Below the pieces are notes generated by a model. The model did not search any database. It was given only the letters and a program-made list of their open reading frames with translations, and was not told the DNA's origin. A stretch of 64,000 bases of DNA, taken from the NCBI RefSeq assembly GCF_014200605.1, contig NZ_JACHCE010000006.1, positions 186,001-250,000 on the forward strand. The letters are read 5' to 3'. The stretch is from Pedobacter cryoconitis (GTDB taxonomy: Bacteria > Bacteroidota > Bacteroidia > Sphingobacteriales > Sphingobacteriaceae). A program made the translations under genes and the position numbers. Below are positions 53,203 through 60,529 of the stretch, piece by piece (positions within the stretch are counted from its first letter, which is position 1; the number at the start of each line of letters is the position of its first letter).

Positions 53203-54192
53203 TTATAGCCATTTATTATTCCTGTACCAGTTAACCGTTTCTAATAATCCGTTTTCCAGATTATAAGCAGGTTTAAAGCCAAGGTCTGTTTTTAGTTTTT
53301 CAATACTGCATGCCCAGTTAATGGCAGTCAGCTCATTCATCTTTTCTTTATTTAGTGCAGGTGCTGCTGCAGAGTTTTTATAAATCCTCTCCATCAGAGC
53401 CGCTAATACTGCAACTGCTGAAACAGGCAAATGGAATTTCCATGTCCGTTTATGCATTGCTTTCTTTACTCCTTCTGCAAGGGCATACCTGTCATAGATA
53501 CCACCATCAGACACATTATAATGCCTATTTGTTACTTCAGAAAACAATGCGTCAATAATAATTTTAGCCAGATCTTTCACATAAATGAAACTGATTTGCT
53601 GTTTAAAACTACCAATATGAGGCTCTAGTCCTTTATTAATGGTTTGCAGTAAAATAAAGATATCTTTTTCACGGGGTCCGTAGACAGCAGTAGGACGTAT
53701 AACAATAAGTGGTAAATGATTTATTTCCGCTAAATATTGTTCTGCCAATAACTTACTTGCCCCATAATTGGTTACAGGGTGAGCCGGAGAATTATCTTCA
53801 ATCAGACCGGATAAATCGTTTAAAGGTCCTAAAGCGGCAAGACTGCTGACAAAAATGAATTTTTCCAAACTGATGTTTGCTTCAACAGCTGCTAATGCAA
53901 GATTCCTGGTATATTCAGCATTAATCTTATTGTACTCTTCCTGGGTTTTAGCTTTGGTAATACCAGAAGCATGTATAATATAATTATACTGCTTCTCTTC
54001 CAGCTCCTTTTTTAGTAAATCAATATTACTGAAATCAGGATTAGTATATTGTATATCAAATTCTTCAAGATGTTTAATATTGCTGCTGGGTCTCACTGCC
54101 GCAAACACCTCTAAACCAGAGGATATAGCTGCTGTAATCAAATGATATCCAACAAAACCACTCGCCCCTGTTATTAATACACGCTTTTTCAT
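53203..54192 (-). CDS. NAD-dependent epimerase/dehydratase-type SDR, candidate sphingolipid reductase
   Basis: 329 residues, an extended SDR. The NAD motif is VLITGASGFVGYHLI (5-19), with FIFVSSLAALGP and the catalytic Y-x3-K in YGASK (about 144-148), then VIRPTAVYGPREKD. Bacterial ceramide synthesis uses an epimerase-type SDR (CerR in Caulobacter) to reduce the keto group, and this gene follows spt directly, so that role is likely. A sugar-nucleotide epimerase is the alternative. It is preceded by 239 nt containing several hairpins. Confidence 0.75.
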   Translation of the reverse strand: MKKRVLITGASGFVGYHLITAAISSGLEVFAAVRPSSNIKHLEEFDIQYTNPDFSNIDLLKKELEEKQYNYIIHASGITKAKTQEEYNKINAEYTRNLALAAVEANISLEKFIFVSSLAALGPLNDLSGLIEDNSPAHPVTNYGASKLLAEQYLAEINHLPLIVIRPTAVYGPREKDIFILLQTINKGLEPHIGSFKQQISFIYVKDLAKIIIDALFSEVTNRHYNVSDGGIYDRYALAEGVKKAMHKRTWKFHLPVSAVAVLAALMERIYKNSAAAPALNKEKMNELTAINWACSIEKLKTDLGFKPAYNLENGLLETVNWYRNNKWL

Positions 54193-54227
54193 CAGTATAT
54201 TAATTGCTTGTTAATGGCGATGAAGCT

Positions 54228-54388
54228 ATCATGTGCTACCTGGTTTCTATTCATTTCAGTTTGTGTTATACTGCACATGATGGTTTTATATCGTTTTTTT
54301 AAATAACTGCAGGGTGACGCGCTCACAGCAAAGGTGCTTGTCAGAGACAAGCTTATGTTCCTGAGTTATAAATAAATCAGGAACATAA
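54228..54388 (-). promoter_or_regulatory. three inverted repeats between spt and the SDR gene
   Basis: In transcription order: a 12-bp perfect stem (54353-54364 with 54377-54388), a 7-bp stem with a 3-nt loop (54336-54342, 54346-54352) directly against it, and a 9-bp palindrome atcatgtgc/gcacatgat (54228-54236, 54273-54281). No T-run follows. They may end the spt transcript, protect its 3' end or attenuate the downstream operon. Confidence 0.5.
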
Positions 54389-54431
54389 CTAAAATCCTTT
54401 TTGCCACAAGCAGCAACAATATAATTCATAT

Positions 54432-55637
54432 CTAGATACTAACCTTAACCGGGGTTAGCTGAACTTCTTTAAAAGCAGCATAAAGTTTATCCACCGCTTC
54501 CTCAATTTGAGCAAATGTATGCGTAGCCATCAAAGAGAATCTGATTAAAGAAGAATCTGATGGTACAGCTGGTGAAACAACAGGATTAACAAATATCCCG
54601 TTCCTGTGTAAGATATTAGTGATCAGGAATGTTTTATCGTTATCTCTGATATAAACAGGAATGATTGGACTATCTGTATGTCCTATATCAAATCCGGCAT
54701 CTAAAAGTAGTTTTTTTGCATAGTTCGTGTTATCCCAAAGTTTATCAATACGTTCTGGTTCTGATTCTATAATATCCAGGGCTGCGATTACACTGGCAAC
54801 TGCAGATGGAGGCATACTTGCACTGAACATTAATGAACGTGCCCTGTGTTTAATGTATTCTATTGTTTCTTCTGTTCCCGCAATAAATCCGCCTAAAGAG
54901 GCAAGTGATTTACTGAAGGTACCCATGATCAGATCCACATCATTTGTCAGATTAAAGTGAGAAGCTACACCCGAACCGTTAAATCCGATCACCCCTAAAC
55001 TGTGTGCATCATCCATCATAATGTTCGCTCCGAACTCATCTGCAAGCTGTACAATTTCCGGAAGTTTAACAATGTCCCCTTCCATACTGAAAATACCATC
55101 TGCAACGATCAGCTTTGCTGAATCTTCTGGTAACCTGCTTAATTTCTTACGCAGATCTTCCATATCGTTGTGTGCATATTTTATAGTACGTGAAAACGAA
55201 AGACGACTACCATCTATGATAGAAGCATGATCATACTCATCAAGAATCAAATAATCGTTTCTTTCCAGTAAGCAGGAAATAACCCCAAGGTTAACCTGGA
55301 AACCTGTACTGAATAATACAGCCGCCTCTTTACCTACATATGCAGCAAGTCTTCTCTCCAGTTCAAGATGAATATCAAGTGTTCCGTTCAAAAACCTTGA
55401 TCCGGCACAACCTGTCCCGTATTTATCAACAGCAAGTTTCGCAGCTTCTTTAATCTTCGGATGATTAGTTAACCCTAAATAAGAATTTGATCCAAACATC
55501 AAAACTTTTTTCCCTTCAATGATGACCTCAGTGTCCTGTGCCGACTCTATCGATCTGAAATAAGGGTATAATCCTTTTTCCTTAATTGCATTAGCATCTT
55601 TAAACGCTGCAATCCTATCGCCCAATTTTTTACGCAT
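54432..55637 (-). CDS. spt: serine palmitoyltransferase
   Basis: 401 residues, an alpha-oxoamine synthase. PLP-binding Lys243 lies in MGTFSKSLASLGG; His137 (DEYDHASIIDGSR) stacks on PLP; Asp210 and His212 (MMDDAHSLG) hold the cofactor. The N-terminus (LYPYFRSIESAQDTEVIIEGKK) and the C-terminal PVYIRDNDKTFLITNILHRNGIFVNPVVSPAVP are those of Bacteroidota serine palmitoyltransferases rather than 2-amino-3-ketobutyrate ligase or BioF. It condenses serine with acyl-CoA to 3-ketosphinganine, the committed step of sphingolipid synthesis, in the cytosol. A candidate TetR site and -7 box lie upstream. Confidence 0.9.
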   Translation of the reverse strand: MRKKLGDRIAAFKDANAIKEKGLYPYFRSIESAQDTEVIIEGKKVLMFGSNSYLGLTNHPKIKEAAKLAVDKYGTGCAGSRFLNGTLDIHLELERRLAAYVGKEAAVLFSTGFQVNLGVISCLLERNDYLILDEYDHASIIDGSRLSFSRTIKYAHNDMEDLRKKLSRLPEDSAKLIVADGIFSMEGDIVKLPEIVQLADEFGANIMMDDAHSLGVIGFNGSGVASHFNLTNDVDLIMGTFSKSLASLGGFIAGTEETIEYIKHRARSLMFSASMPPSAVASVIAALDIIESEPERIDKLWDNTNYAKKLLLDAGFDIGHTDSPIIPVYIRDNDKTFLITNILHRNGIFVNPVVSPAVPSDSSLIRFSLMATHTFAQIEEAVDKLYAAFKEVQLTPVKVSI

Positions 55638-55765
55638 GCCTGAATTGTATAATGTTTACTTCAGATAGATTCATAGATTTATTTTATTCATAAACAGCTT
55701 AATACTGAAAATACCGCAATGAAACATGATCTAATATATTAAAAATATGTTAATTTTAAGATAGA

Positions 55766-55773
55766 CAAAAGTA
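55766..55773 (-). promoter_or_regulatory. -7 box before spt
   Basis: TACTTTTG on the minus strand, 128 nt before the spt start. The candidate TetR site begins 8 nt upstream of it and covers the place of the -33 element, where no clear TTG is seen. Confidence 0.5.
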
Positions 55774-55781
55774 AATTATTC

Positions 55782-55809
55782 TTAGACCATAACCGTATTT
55801 TAGTCTATA
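55782..55809. promoter_or_regulatory. candidate TetR operator before spt
   Basis: TTAGACC-n13-AGTCTATA: the half-sites share TAGAC in inverted order. The left half and the 13-nt spacing are the same as in the site before tetR at 56546-56573, and 18 of 28 bases match overall. It overlaps the -33 region of the spt promoter, a repressing position. Confidence 0.55.
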
Positions 55810-55928
55810 ATATTATTGTCAAATAAATAATTCAACCTTTTATATCTTATTTTATTGTTTAAATCTTTCTTATATTTCCAGTTAAAATATTGAAATATAG
55901 TTCAGATTAATTGTCAGTCTACCTTCTT

Positions 55929-56525
55929 TTACGGTTTGCCTTTACCTATCCCAATAATCAGCATATCAATCATTTCATCAAAATATTCATGCGTCCGCTG
56001 CTCTGAGAGCTCAATAGATAAAGGGAAATGAAGTCCACGAAAAACAGTCACCATTACAAACGATATTTTGTTCATTCGCTCCAGTGTCATTTCTTTAAAT
56101 TCACCTGACTGGCTCCCGCCAATAAGGATTTCAGTAATCATGTCTATCTGAATCTGCTCATATCTGGATTTAATACAAATCAGCATTCTCATGCTATCAA
56201 CTACATCATCAAATAATACCTCCCTAAAGCTATGAAAACCTATTATGGAGGTGATTTGTGCTTGCAAATAAGCTTTTAACTTATCTTTTGCAGTTAATGA
56301 AATATTTACAGCTTCACGAATACGCTTAACCACGTTCTTCATTTCGTCTTCTACAACCGCCTCGAAAATCTCAATTTTGCTTGGAAAATAATAATAGAGC
56401 GTACTCTTTCCTTTACCAGCAGCAGTTGCTATTTCTTCCATAGTTGTTTTTTTCAAACCATGTTTACCGAATAACTTCTTTGCTCCTGATAATATCTCCT
56501 CTATTACAATCTCATCCTTTTCCAT
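55929..56525 (-). CDS. TetR/AcrR family transcriptional regulator
   Basis: 198 residues. The N-terminal HTH is IEEILSGAKKLFGKHGLKKTTMEEIATAAGKGKSTLYYYFPSKIEIFEAVV, a textbook TetR DNA-binding domain (about 7-57); the rest is a helical ligand and dimer domain. It is encoded directly upstream of spt on the same strand, 291 nt away. Matching inverted repeats before tetR and before spt point to autoregulation and control of sphingolipid synthesis. A lipid or acyl-CoA ligand would make sense but cannot be read from the sequence. Confidence 0.9.
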   Translation of the reverse strand: MEKDEIVIEEILSGAKKLFGKHGLKKTTMEEIATAAGKGKSTLYYYFPSKIEIFEAVVEDEMKNVVKRIREAVNISLTAKDKLKAYLQAQITSIIGFHSFREVLFDDVVDSMRMLICIKSRYEQIQIDMITEILIGGSQSGEFKEMTLERMNKISFVMVTVFRGLHFPLSIELSEQRTHEYFDEMIDMLIIGIGKGKP

Positions 56526-56545
56526 TCAAAACTACTAATAAATAA

Positions 56546-56573
56546 TTAGACCGAAATTCAATTATGGTCCAAA
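56546..56573. promoter_or_regulatory. candidate TetR operator before tetR
   Basis: TTAGACC-n13-GGTCCAAA: six of seven half-site positions are symmetric (TTAGACC against TTGGACC). It starts at the -7 box and covers the transcription start, 21 nt before the ATG. Confidence 0.6.
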
Positions 56574-56599
56574 AGTATTGCAAATATTTCATTCCACAA
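56570..56599 (-). promoter_or_regulatory. Bacteroidota-type promoter of tetR
   Basis: On the minus strand TTG (56597-56599), 19 nt, then TACTTTTG (56570-56577). This is an exact fit to the -33 TTG / -7 TAnnTTTG layout of Bacteroidota housekeeping promoters, and the -7 box overlaps the operator. Confidence 0.65.
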
Positions 56600-56676
56600 T
56601 TTTTAAGTATCAAATCAGACATTGAAATGATACTTATATTAAATTAAAAACAAGAAAAGCTAAGCTGATAATTGGT

Positions 56677-57024
56677 TTATTTTGATTGTCCTGGCTTAGT
56701 TCTCAGGTCTTCTTTATCATAAAGATCAATCAATTTCCCTTGCAAACGGATTACGCTTGATTCCAGTTCAAGAACTTTTTGCTTTAAACGTTCGTTCTCT
56801 TCGCCTACTTCACTTTTATCATCTTCACCAGTATTTAACAGCTGTCTGATATCTAAACCATGCACGCTGGCTATCTGATGAATTCTGCTGAAATTTGGAT
56901 CTGTAATTCCTGTTTCCAATTTAGAGTATGCAGGAATAGATACTTTTAATAATTCAGCCATAGTTTTTTGATTAAGGCCTTTTTTTTGACGGAGAATTTT
57001 GAACTTCTGTCCCAGTGTTTTCAT
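56677..57024 (-). CDS. XRE-type HTH regulator with C-terminal coiled coil
   Basis: 115 residues. HTH_3 domain at about 5-62 (KFKILRQKKGLNQKTMAELLKVSIPAYSKLETGITDPNFSRIHQIASVHG), then a Glu/Lys-rich leucine coiled coil at about 75-108 (ENERLKQKVLELESSVIRLQGKLIDLYDKE), probably for dimerisation. Bacteroidota genomes hold many such small regulators. It lies alone, with 151 nt before the tetR promoter side and 286 nt of gene-free DNA upstream (57025-57310). Confidence 0.85.
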   Translation of the reverse strand: MKTLGQKFKILRQKKGLNQKTMAELLKVSIPAYSKLETGITDPNFSRIHQIASVHGLDIRQLLNTGEDDKSEVGEENERLKQKVLELESSVIRLQGKLIDLYDKEDLRTKPGQSK

Positions 57025-57310
57025 TATTATTTTTTTTAGTGGTGAGTGTGTTTAGAAATAAAATTAGAAATTATTTAATACAAATTTTACGTCATTAACT
57101 AATTTTTTAAGCTAAAACATTATAGCTTTTTACAGATAATGACAAATAAATACATCTGTTAGAAAAAAAGGTTGTTTTTTGCAGATTGCTTAAAAACATT
57201 AAATTCCAGAAAGAAAATCAAGTTTTCACAAACCAAAAATATCTGACAGCGCATATATCCCGCAACAATCCTCAAACATCAAGCCATAAAAAACAAAATT
57301 AAGAGGATTA

Positions 57311-58639
57311 TCAGAATGAGAGTTGAAATTTTATACCGCTGTTTGTCAATTTCAAATCTTCGGACGAAAGTTTTCCAACTGGTATTTTAACAAATGGCTC
57401 GATACGGATTTTGTATTTATTGAAAAGATTTTGCTGACGACCTATAGAGAAATTAAAGAAACCAATATAACTATTTCCTTTTAAATGCTTTTCAGAAACC
57501 GGTTCATCCACCTGTTCCACAGACACCGCTTTAAAAGTAGAAGGATGACCTGTTTCCGGATCGAAGCTTGCTTTATCTACAGAAGCGTTCTGCTCAAAAG
57601 TGTTACTGCGTCTTTCACTGACTACATTGAAGTATGATACTCCTGCACTCGTATAATAATTTTTGTTCAACCTGTAAACCAAGGCAATAGGAATATCTAT
57701 CGCTTTAAGATTGGCATCTACAGCTAACACTTTTTTCTCAGAAAAAGCACTAACTCCTGCTATACCTGCTCCTCCCTGGGGAGGAACAATGCCTCCTGCT
57801 TCCAATTGAAAATAAGAAATTCCTGTGCTTAGTGAGAACTTATCTGAGAGCCTGTAAGCAGTGGTCACGCCTGCCCCGATATTCACATTAGCACTCGTTG
57901 CTGCAGGCATGACTTCCAGACCAAAATCCCAATTAGAACCAGATTCTTTCTTTTTCAAAACTTTACCTGCATTCTTTGATTCTGCCATAAGGAATTCGGC
58001 AGTAGTCAGCCGCTCACGTTTAACATGGGCAACTGTATCTTTATTGCCAGTTCCGGCAACAGGTTTTACAACCTCTGGCTCTATAATAGATTTACTATTT
58101 GCTTTAGCATATTGTCCCTGGGAACCTTTCTGCTGTATATTTTGTACATTTAATGCCAATTCTGTGCCTTTCTGTTTTGCCCTATCAGAAACAATTGTAT
58201 CAGGAATAGAAAAACCGGTATTTAAAGGAGATGCTATCCTTTTATCTTTTACAGCAACTGCCGCATCAGCCAAACCTGATTTCAATTCTCCGGAAAAACT
58301 ATTACTGATTTTTCCTGACGTGATTGCAGCAGCTGTATGATCATCAGATATATTACTGCCTGCATCAGCAGCCGGACTGTCAGTACCGCTTTTAACAACA
58401 GGTTTTACCACCGCAACCGTATTGTTTTTTTCCTGGCGGAATATTTTTTGAAATACAACCGGAAGTACTGAGGCCATTAACAGAAAAACAGCAGCAATTC
58501 TGATCCAGTTTGAGAAAAACGGATATTTTTTCTTTTTTGTTTTTGAAAATGATTCCCATTCTCCCGGCACATAGGTTTCCTGATAATCTTCGAAAAGATC
58601 AGCAATCTCCTTTATCAATTCTTTCTTAGAATGTTCCAT
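57311..58639 (-). CDS. membrane-anchored protein with C-terminal outer-membrane-type beta-barrel, partner of the ECF sigma factor
   Basis: 442 residues from ATG at 58639; a TTG lies four codons upstream. A charged cytosolic segment of about 45 residues (SKKELIKEIADLFEDYQETYVPGEWE) is followed by one membrane span at about 48-66 (WIRIAAVFLLMASVLPVVF). A low-complexity Lys/Ser/Ala-rich linker runs to about 225, and residues 235-442 form a predicted eight-strand outer-membrane barrel (FGLEVMPAATSANVNIGAGV, KFSLSTGISYFQL, NYYTSAGVSYFNV, final FQLSF). The N-terminus resembles a small anti-sigma domain. Its start overlaps the sigma gene by 14 nt, so they are coupled. Confidence 0.78.
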   Translation of the reverse strand: MEHSKKELIKEIADLFEDYQETYVPGEWESFSKTKKKKYPFFSNWIRIAAVFLLMASVLPVVFQKIFRQEKNNTVAVVKPVVKSGTDSPAADAGSNISDDHTAAAITSGKISNSFSGELKSGLADAAVAVKDKRIASPLNTGFSIPDTIVSDRAKQKGTELALNVQNIQQKGSQGQYAKANSKSIIEPEVVKPVAGTGNKDTVAHVKRERLTTAEFLMAESKNAGKVLKKKESGSNWDFGLEVMPAATSANVNIGAGVTTAYRLSDKFSLSTGISYFQLEAGGIVPPQGGAGIAGVSAFSEKKVLAVDANLKAIDIPIALVYRLNKNYYTSAGVSYFNVVSERRSNTFEQNASVDKASFDPETGHPSTFKAVSVEQVDEPVSEKHLKGNSYIGFFNFSIGRQQNLFNKYKIRIEPFVKIPVGKLSSEDLKLTNSGIKFQLSF

Positions 58640-59204
58640 CAGTGATTTCAATACTTTTTTTATAGAGTTCCCGTAGCTTCTGCTTTGCCCTTGTGAGATA
58701 AGTCCGGCTTGAGCTAACCGGTATGGTTAATAAAGAAGAGATTTCATCATGACTGAAACCTTCAATCTCATAAAGATTAAACACAGTACGGTGTAAATCA
58801 GGAATACTGTGCAGTAGTTTTAAAATATCCTCAGCAAATAATTTTTCCTCTACTTCAACATACCCTGCTGTCCCTTCTTCATATTCATCTATATAGGTCA
58901 GCGCAGATTTATTTGCCCTGATTTTATCCAGTGCCGTACGAACGGTAATTTTAGCGAGCCACGCCTTAAAGGTTTTCTGAAAATCTATCAGATTATGGTC
59001 ATGCCTGAAGTCATACATTGTTTTAAATGCCTTCATAAAACTATCATTTACCACCTCCTTTGCAGCATTTCTATCTTTAAAATAACGGGTTGATATCCCC
59101 ATAAGATAACCCCAGTAATGGACATAAATACGTTCTTGTATGCGCTCATCACGCGCAGCAAGGCCCGCAATGATCTCCTGGAACATTGTATCTTTATTAT
59201 CCAC
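58626..59204 (-). CDS. ECF-type sigma-70 factor
   Basis: 192 residues. Start GTG at 59204; ATG at 59186 is also possible. Region 2 is at about 22-90 (KEVVNDSFMKAFKTMYDFRHDH, FKAWLAKITVRTALDKIRANK) and region 4 at about 128-182 (LLHSIPDLHRTVFNLYEIEGFSHDEISSLLTIPVSSSRTYLTRAKQKLRELY). It should direct RNA polymerase to a small regulon, probably including its own operon. The partner at 57311 is not a FecR. The orphan FecR at 9014 is 48 kb away and not evidently linked. Confidence 0.92.
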   Translation of the reverse strand: MDNKDTMFQEIIAGLAARDERIQERIYVHYWGYLMGISTRYFKDRNAAKEVVNDSFMKAFKTMYDFRHDHNLIDFQKTFKAWLAKITVRTALDKIRANKSALTYIDEYEEGTAGYVEVEEKLFAEDILKLLHSIPDLHRTVFNLYEIEGFSHDEISSLLTIPVSSSRTYLTRAKQKLRELYKKSIEITDGTF

Positions 59205-59473
59205 GCTTCGCTAAACCTATCTTGTAAGTCAATATATCTATTTTACCCCCTGCTTAACCGCAGATTACAACCTTATCTATCATTTAACAGAACCGGATTA
59301 ACAGCATAAACGCTTCTCGCCGGAATAACGCTACAGTACTTTTCATTTAAATTCATAAATATCGGATTTTTCCTGAAATTTCAAATTTATCTAAAAACGT
59401 TGTAGCGTTATCGTAATCCGCCACGTTTTACCTTCAAAAAACAACTAATAATTTTTATAAAAACAATTAAGAC

Positions 59474-60190
59474 ATGAAATCAAATCGTACTTTATTCCCG
59501 AAAAACATTAAAAGCTCTATAGCACTTATCGCGTTGATTGGTACTGCGCTTTCATTCACTTCGTGTAAAAAGAGTGATCCTATTCAAAGAGATGCTTCTG
59601 CATTATCAATTACCAATGCTTCACCACTAAGAGATTCTGTTGATTTTTATCAGGGCAGCCAAAGACTTAACAGCGCACCTTTACTTTATGGAATAACCTA
59701 CAATTATTTAGCATTTACCCCAGGAACAATAAATGTTGGAGTATCAAGACCAAATAATCCGAAAACATTTTATAATACAAATATCACGTTAACAAACGCT
59801 ATGTACCAGTCACTATATATTATCAATAAAGGTGACTCTACTTCTTTCCTGCTTTTAAAGGATAACTTTATAGCACCTGCGGCAGGACAAGGTAAAATTC
59901 GTTTTGTCAATCTTTCTTCAGATTCACCAGCTTATGACCTGGTATTGGAAGGAGATACTACTGCTTTCAAAAACAGAGCTTTCAAAGAATTTACCGAATT
60001 TAAAAGTATTAAACCAGCTAAATACAAAGTATCACTGGTTAACACAACAACTAAAGCAGTTGCAGCTACACTTACAGATGTTGAAATCGCAGCTGGAAAT
60101 TTCTATACTATCTATGCTAAAGGTTTATTAGGCTCAACTGTTGACGCCAAAAAGATCAGCCTGAAATCAAGCTTACACAGACTTCAGTAA
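59474..60190 (+). CDS. DUF4397 domain lipoprotein
   Basis: 238 residues. The lipobox LSFTSC sits at about residue 31. The body is a DUF4397 beta-sandwich: ALSITNASPLRDSVDFYQGSQRLN, then GKIRFVNLSSDSPAYDLVLEGDTTAF and FKSIKPAKYKVSLVNTTTK. Such proteins are exported lipoproteins of unknown role. Divergent from the ECF sigma gene with 269 nt between them (59205-59473, no gene or clear box seen), so it may belong to that regulon. A good terminator follows. Confidence 0.85.
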   Translation: MKSNRTLFPKNIKSSIALIALIGTALSFTSCKKSDPIQRDASALSITNASPLRDSVDFYQGSQRLNSAPLLYGITYNYLAFTPGTINVGVSRPNNPKTFYNTNITLTNAMYQSLYIINKGDSTSFLLLKDNFIAPAAGQGKIRFVNLSSDSPAYDLVLEGDTTAFKNRAFKEFTEFKSIKPAKYKVSLVNTTTKAVAATLTDVEIAAGNFYTIYAKGLLGSTVDAKKISLKSSLHRLQ

Positions 60191-60213
60191 TTAAAATTAA
60201 TCCGCTAAAATAT

Positions 60214-60250
60214 AAACCATCTGAGCTTTTAAATTCAGGTGGTTTTTTTT
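60214..60250 (+). terminator. rho-independent terminator after the DUF4397 gene
   Basis: aaaccatctga (60214-60224) pairs with tcaggtggttt (60235-60245), one G-U pair, followed by a run of T to 60250. Confidence 0.8.
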
Positions 60251-60458
60251 ATCTGCTACCCTGACGTAAAATAAATGCACCAAGCATTAATGCAACGGCA
60301 ACACCTGATATACCAGGGAACAAAATAAAAAGATAAAGTATAGCACTTATACCTGCGACAGCAAGAATAAACAATAACCCCTTCACAGGAGTTTCCATTT
60401 TAAAAGCAGCTATAATTGTAAACAAGTAGAATGTGGCAGCGAGGATCGGTAAGAACAT
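60249..60458 (-). CDS. small membrane protein, function unknown
   Basis: 69 residues with two to three hydrophobic segments (FLPILAATFYLFTIIAAFK, GLLFILAVAGISAILYLFILFPG, GVAVALMLGAFILRQ). No family recognised. The clean ATG and even hydrophobic pattern support a real gene. Its 3' end touches the terminator of the convergent DUF4397 gene. Confidence 0.55.
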   Translation of the reverse strand: MFLPILAATFYLFTIIAAFKMETPVKGLLFILAVAGISAILYLFILFPGISGVAVALMLGAFILRQGSR

Positions 60459-60529
60459 TTACAAATATGCCAACCTAATGTTAAGTTAATGTTAAGCGTT
60501 CTTCATAATTTCATTTCAATGACATTATT

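Noticed and set aside
58626..59204. ECF sigma as the missing partner of FecR at 9014
   Set aside because: It overlaps and is coupled to its own membrane partner, and lies 48 kb away; nothing in the window links it to FecR.
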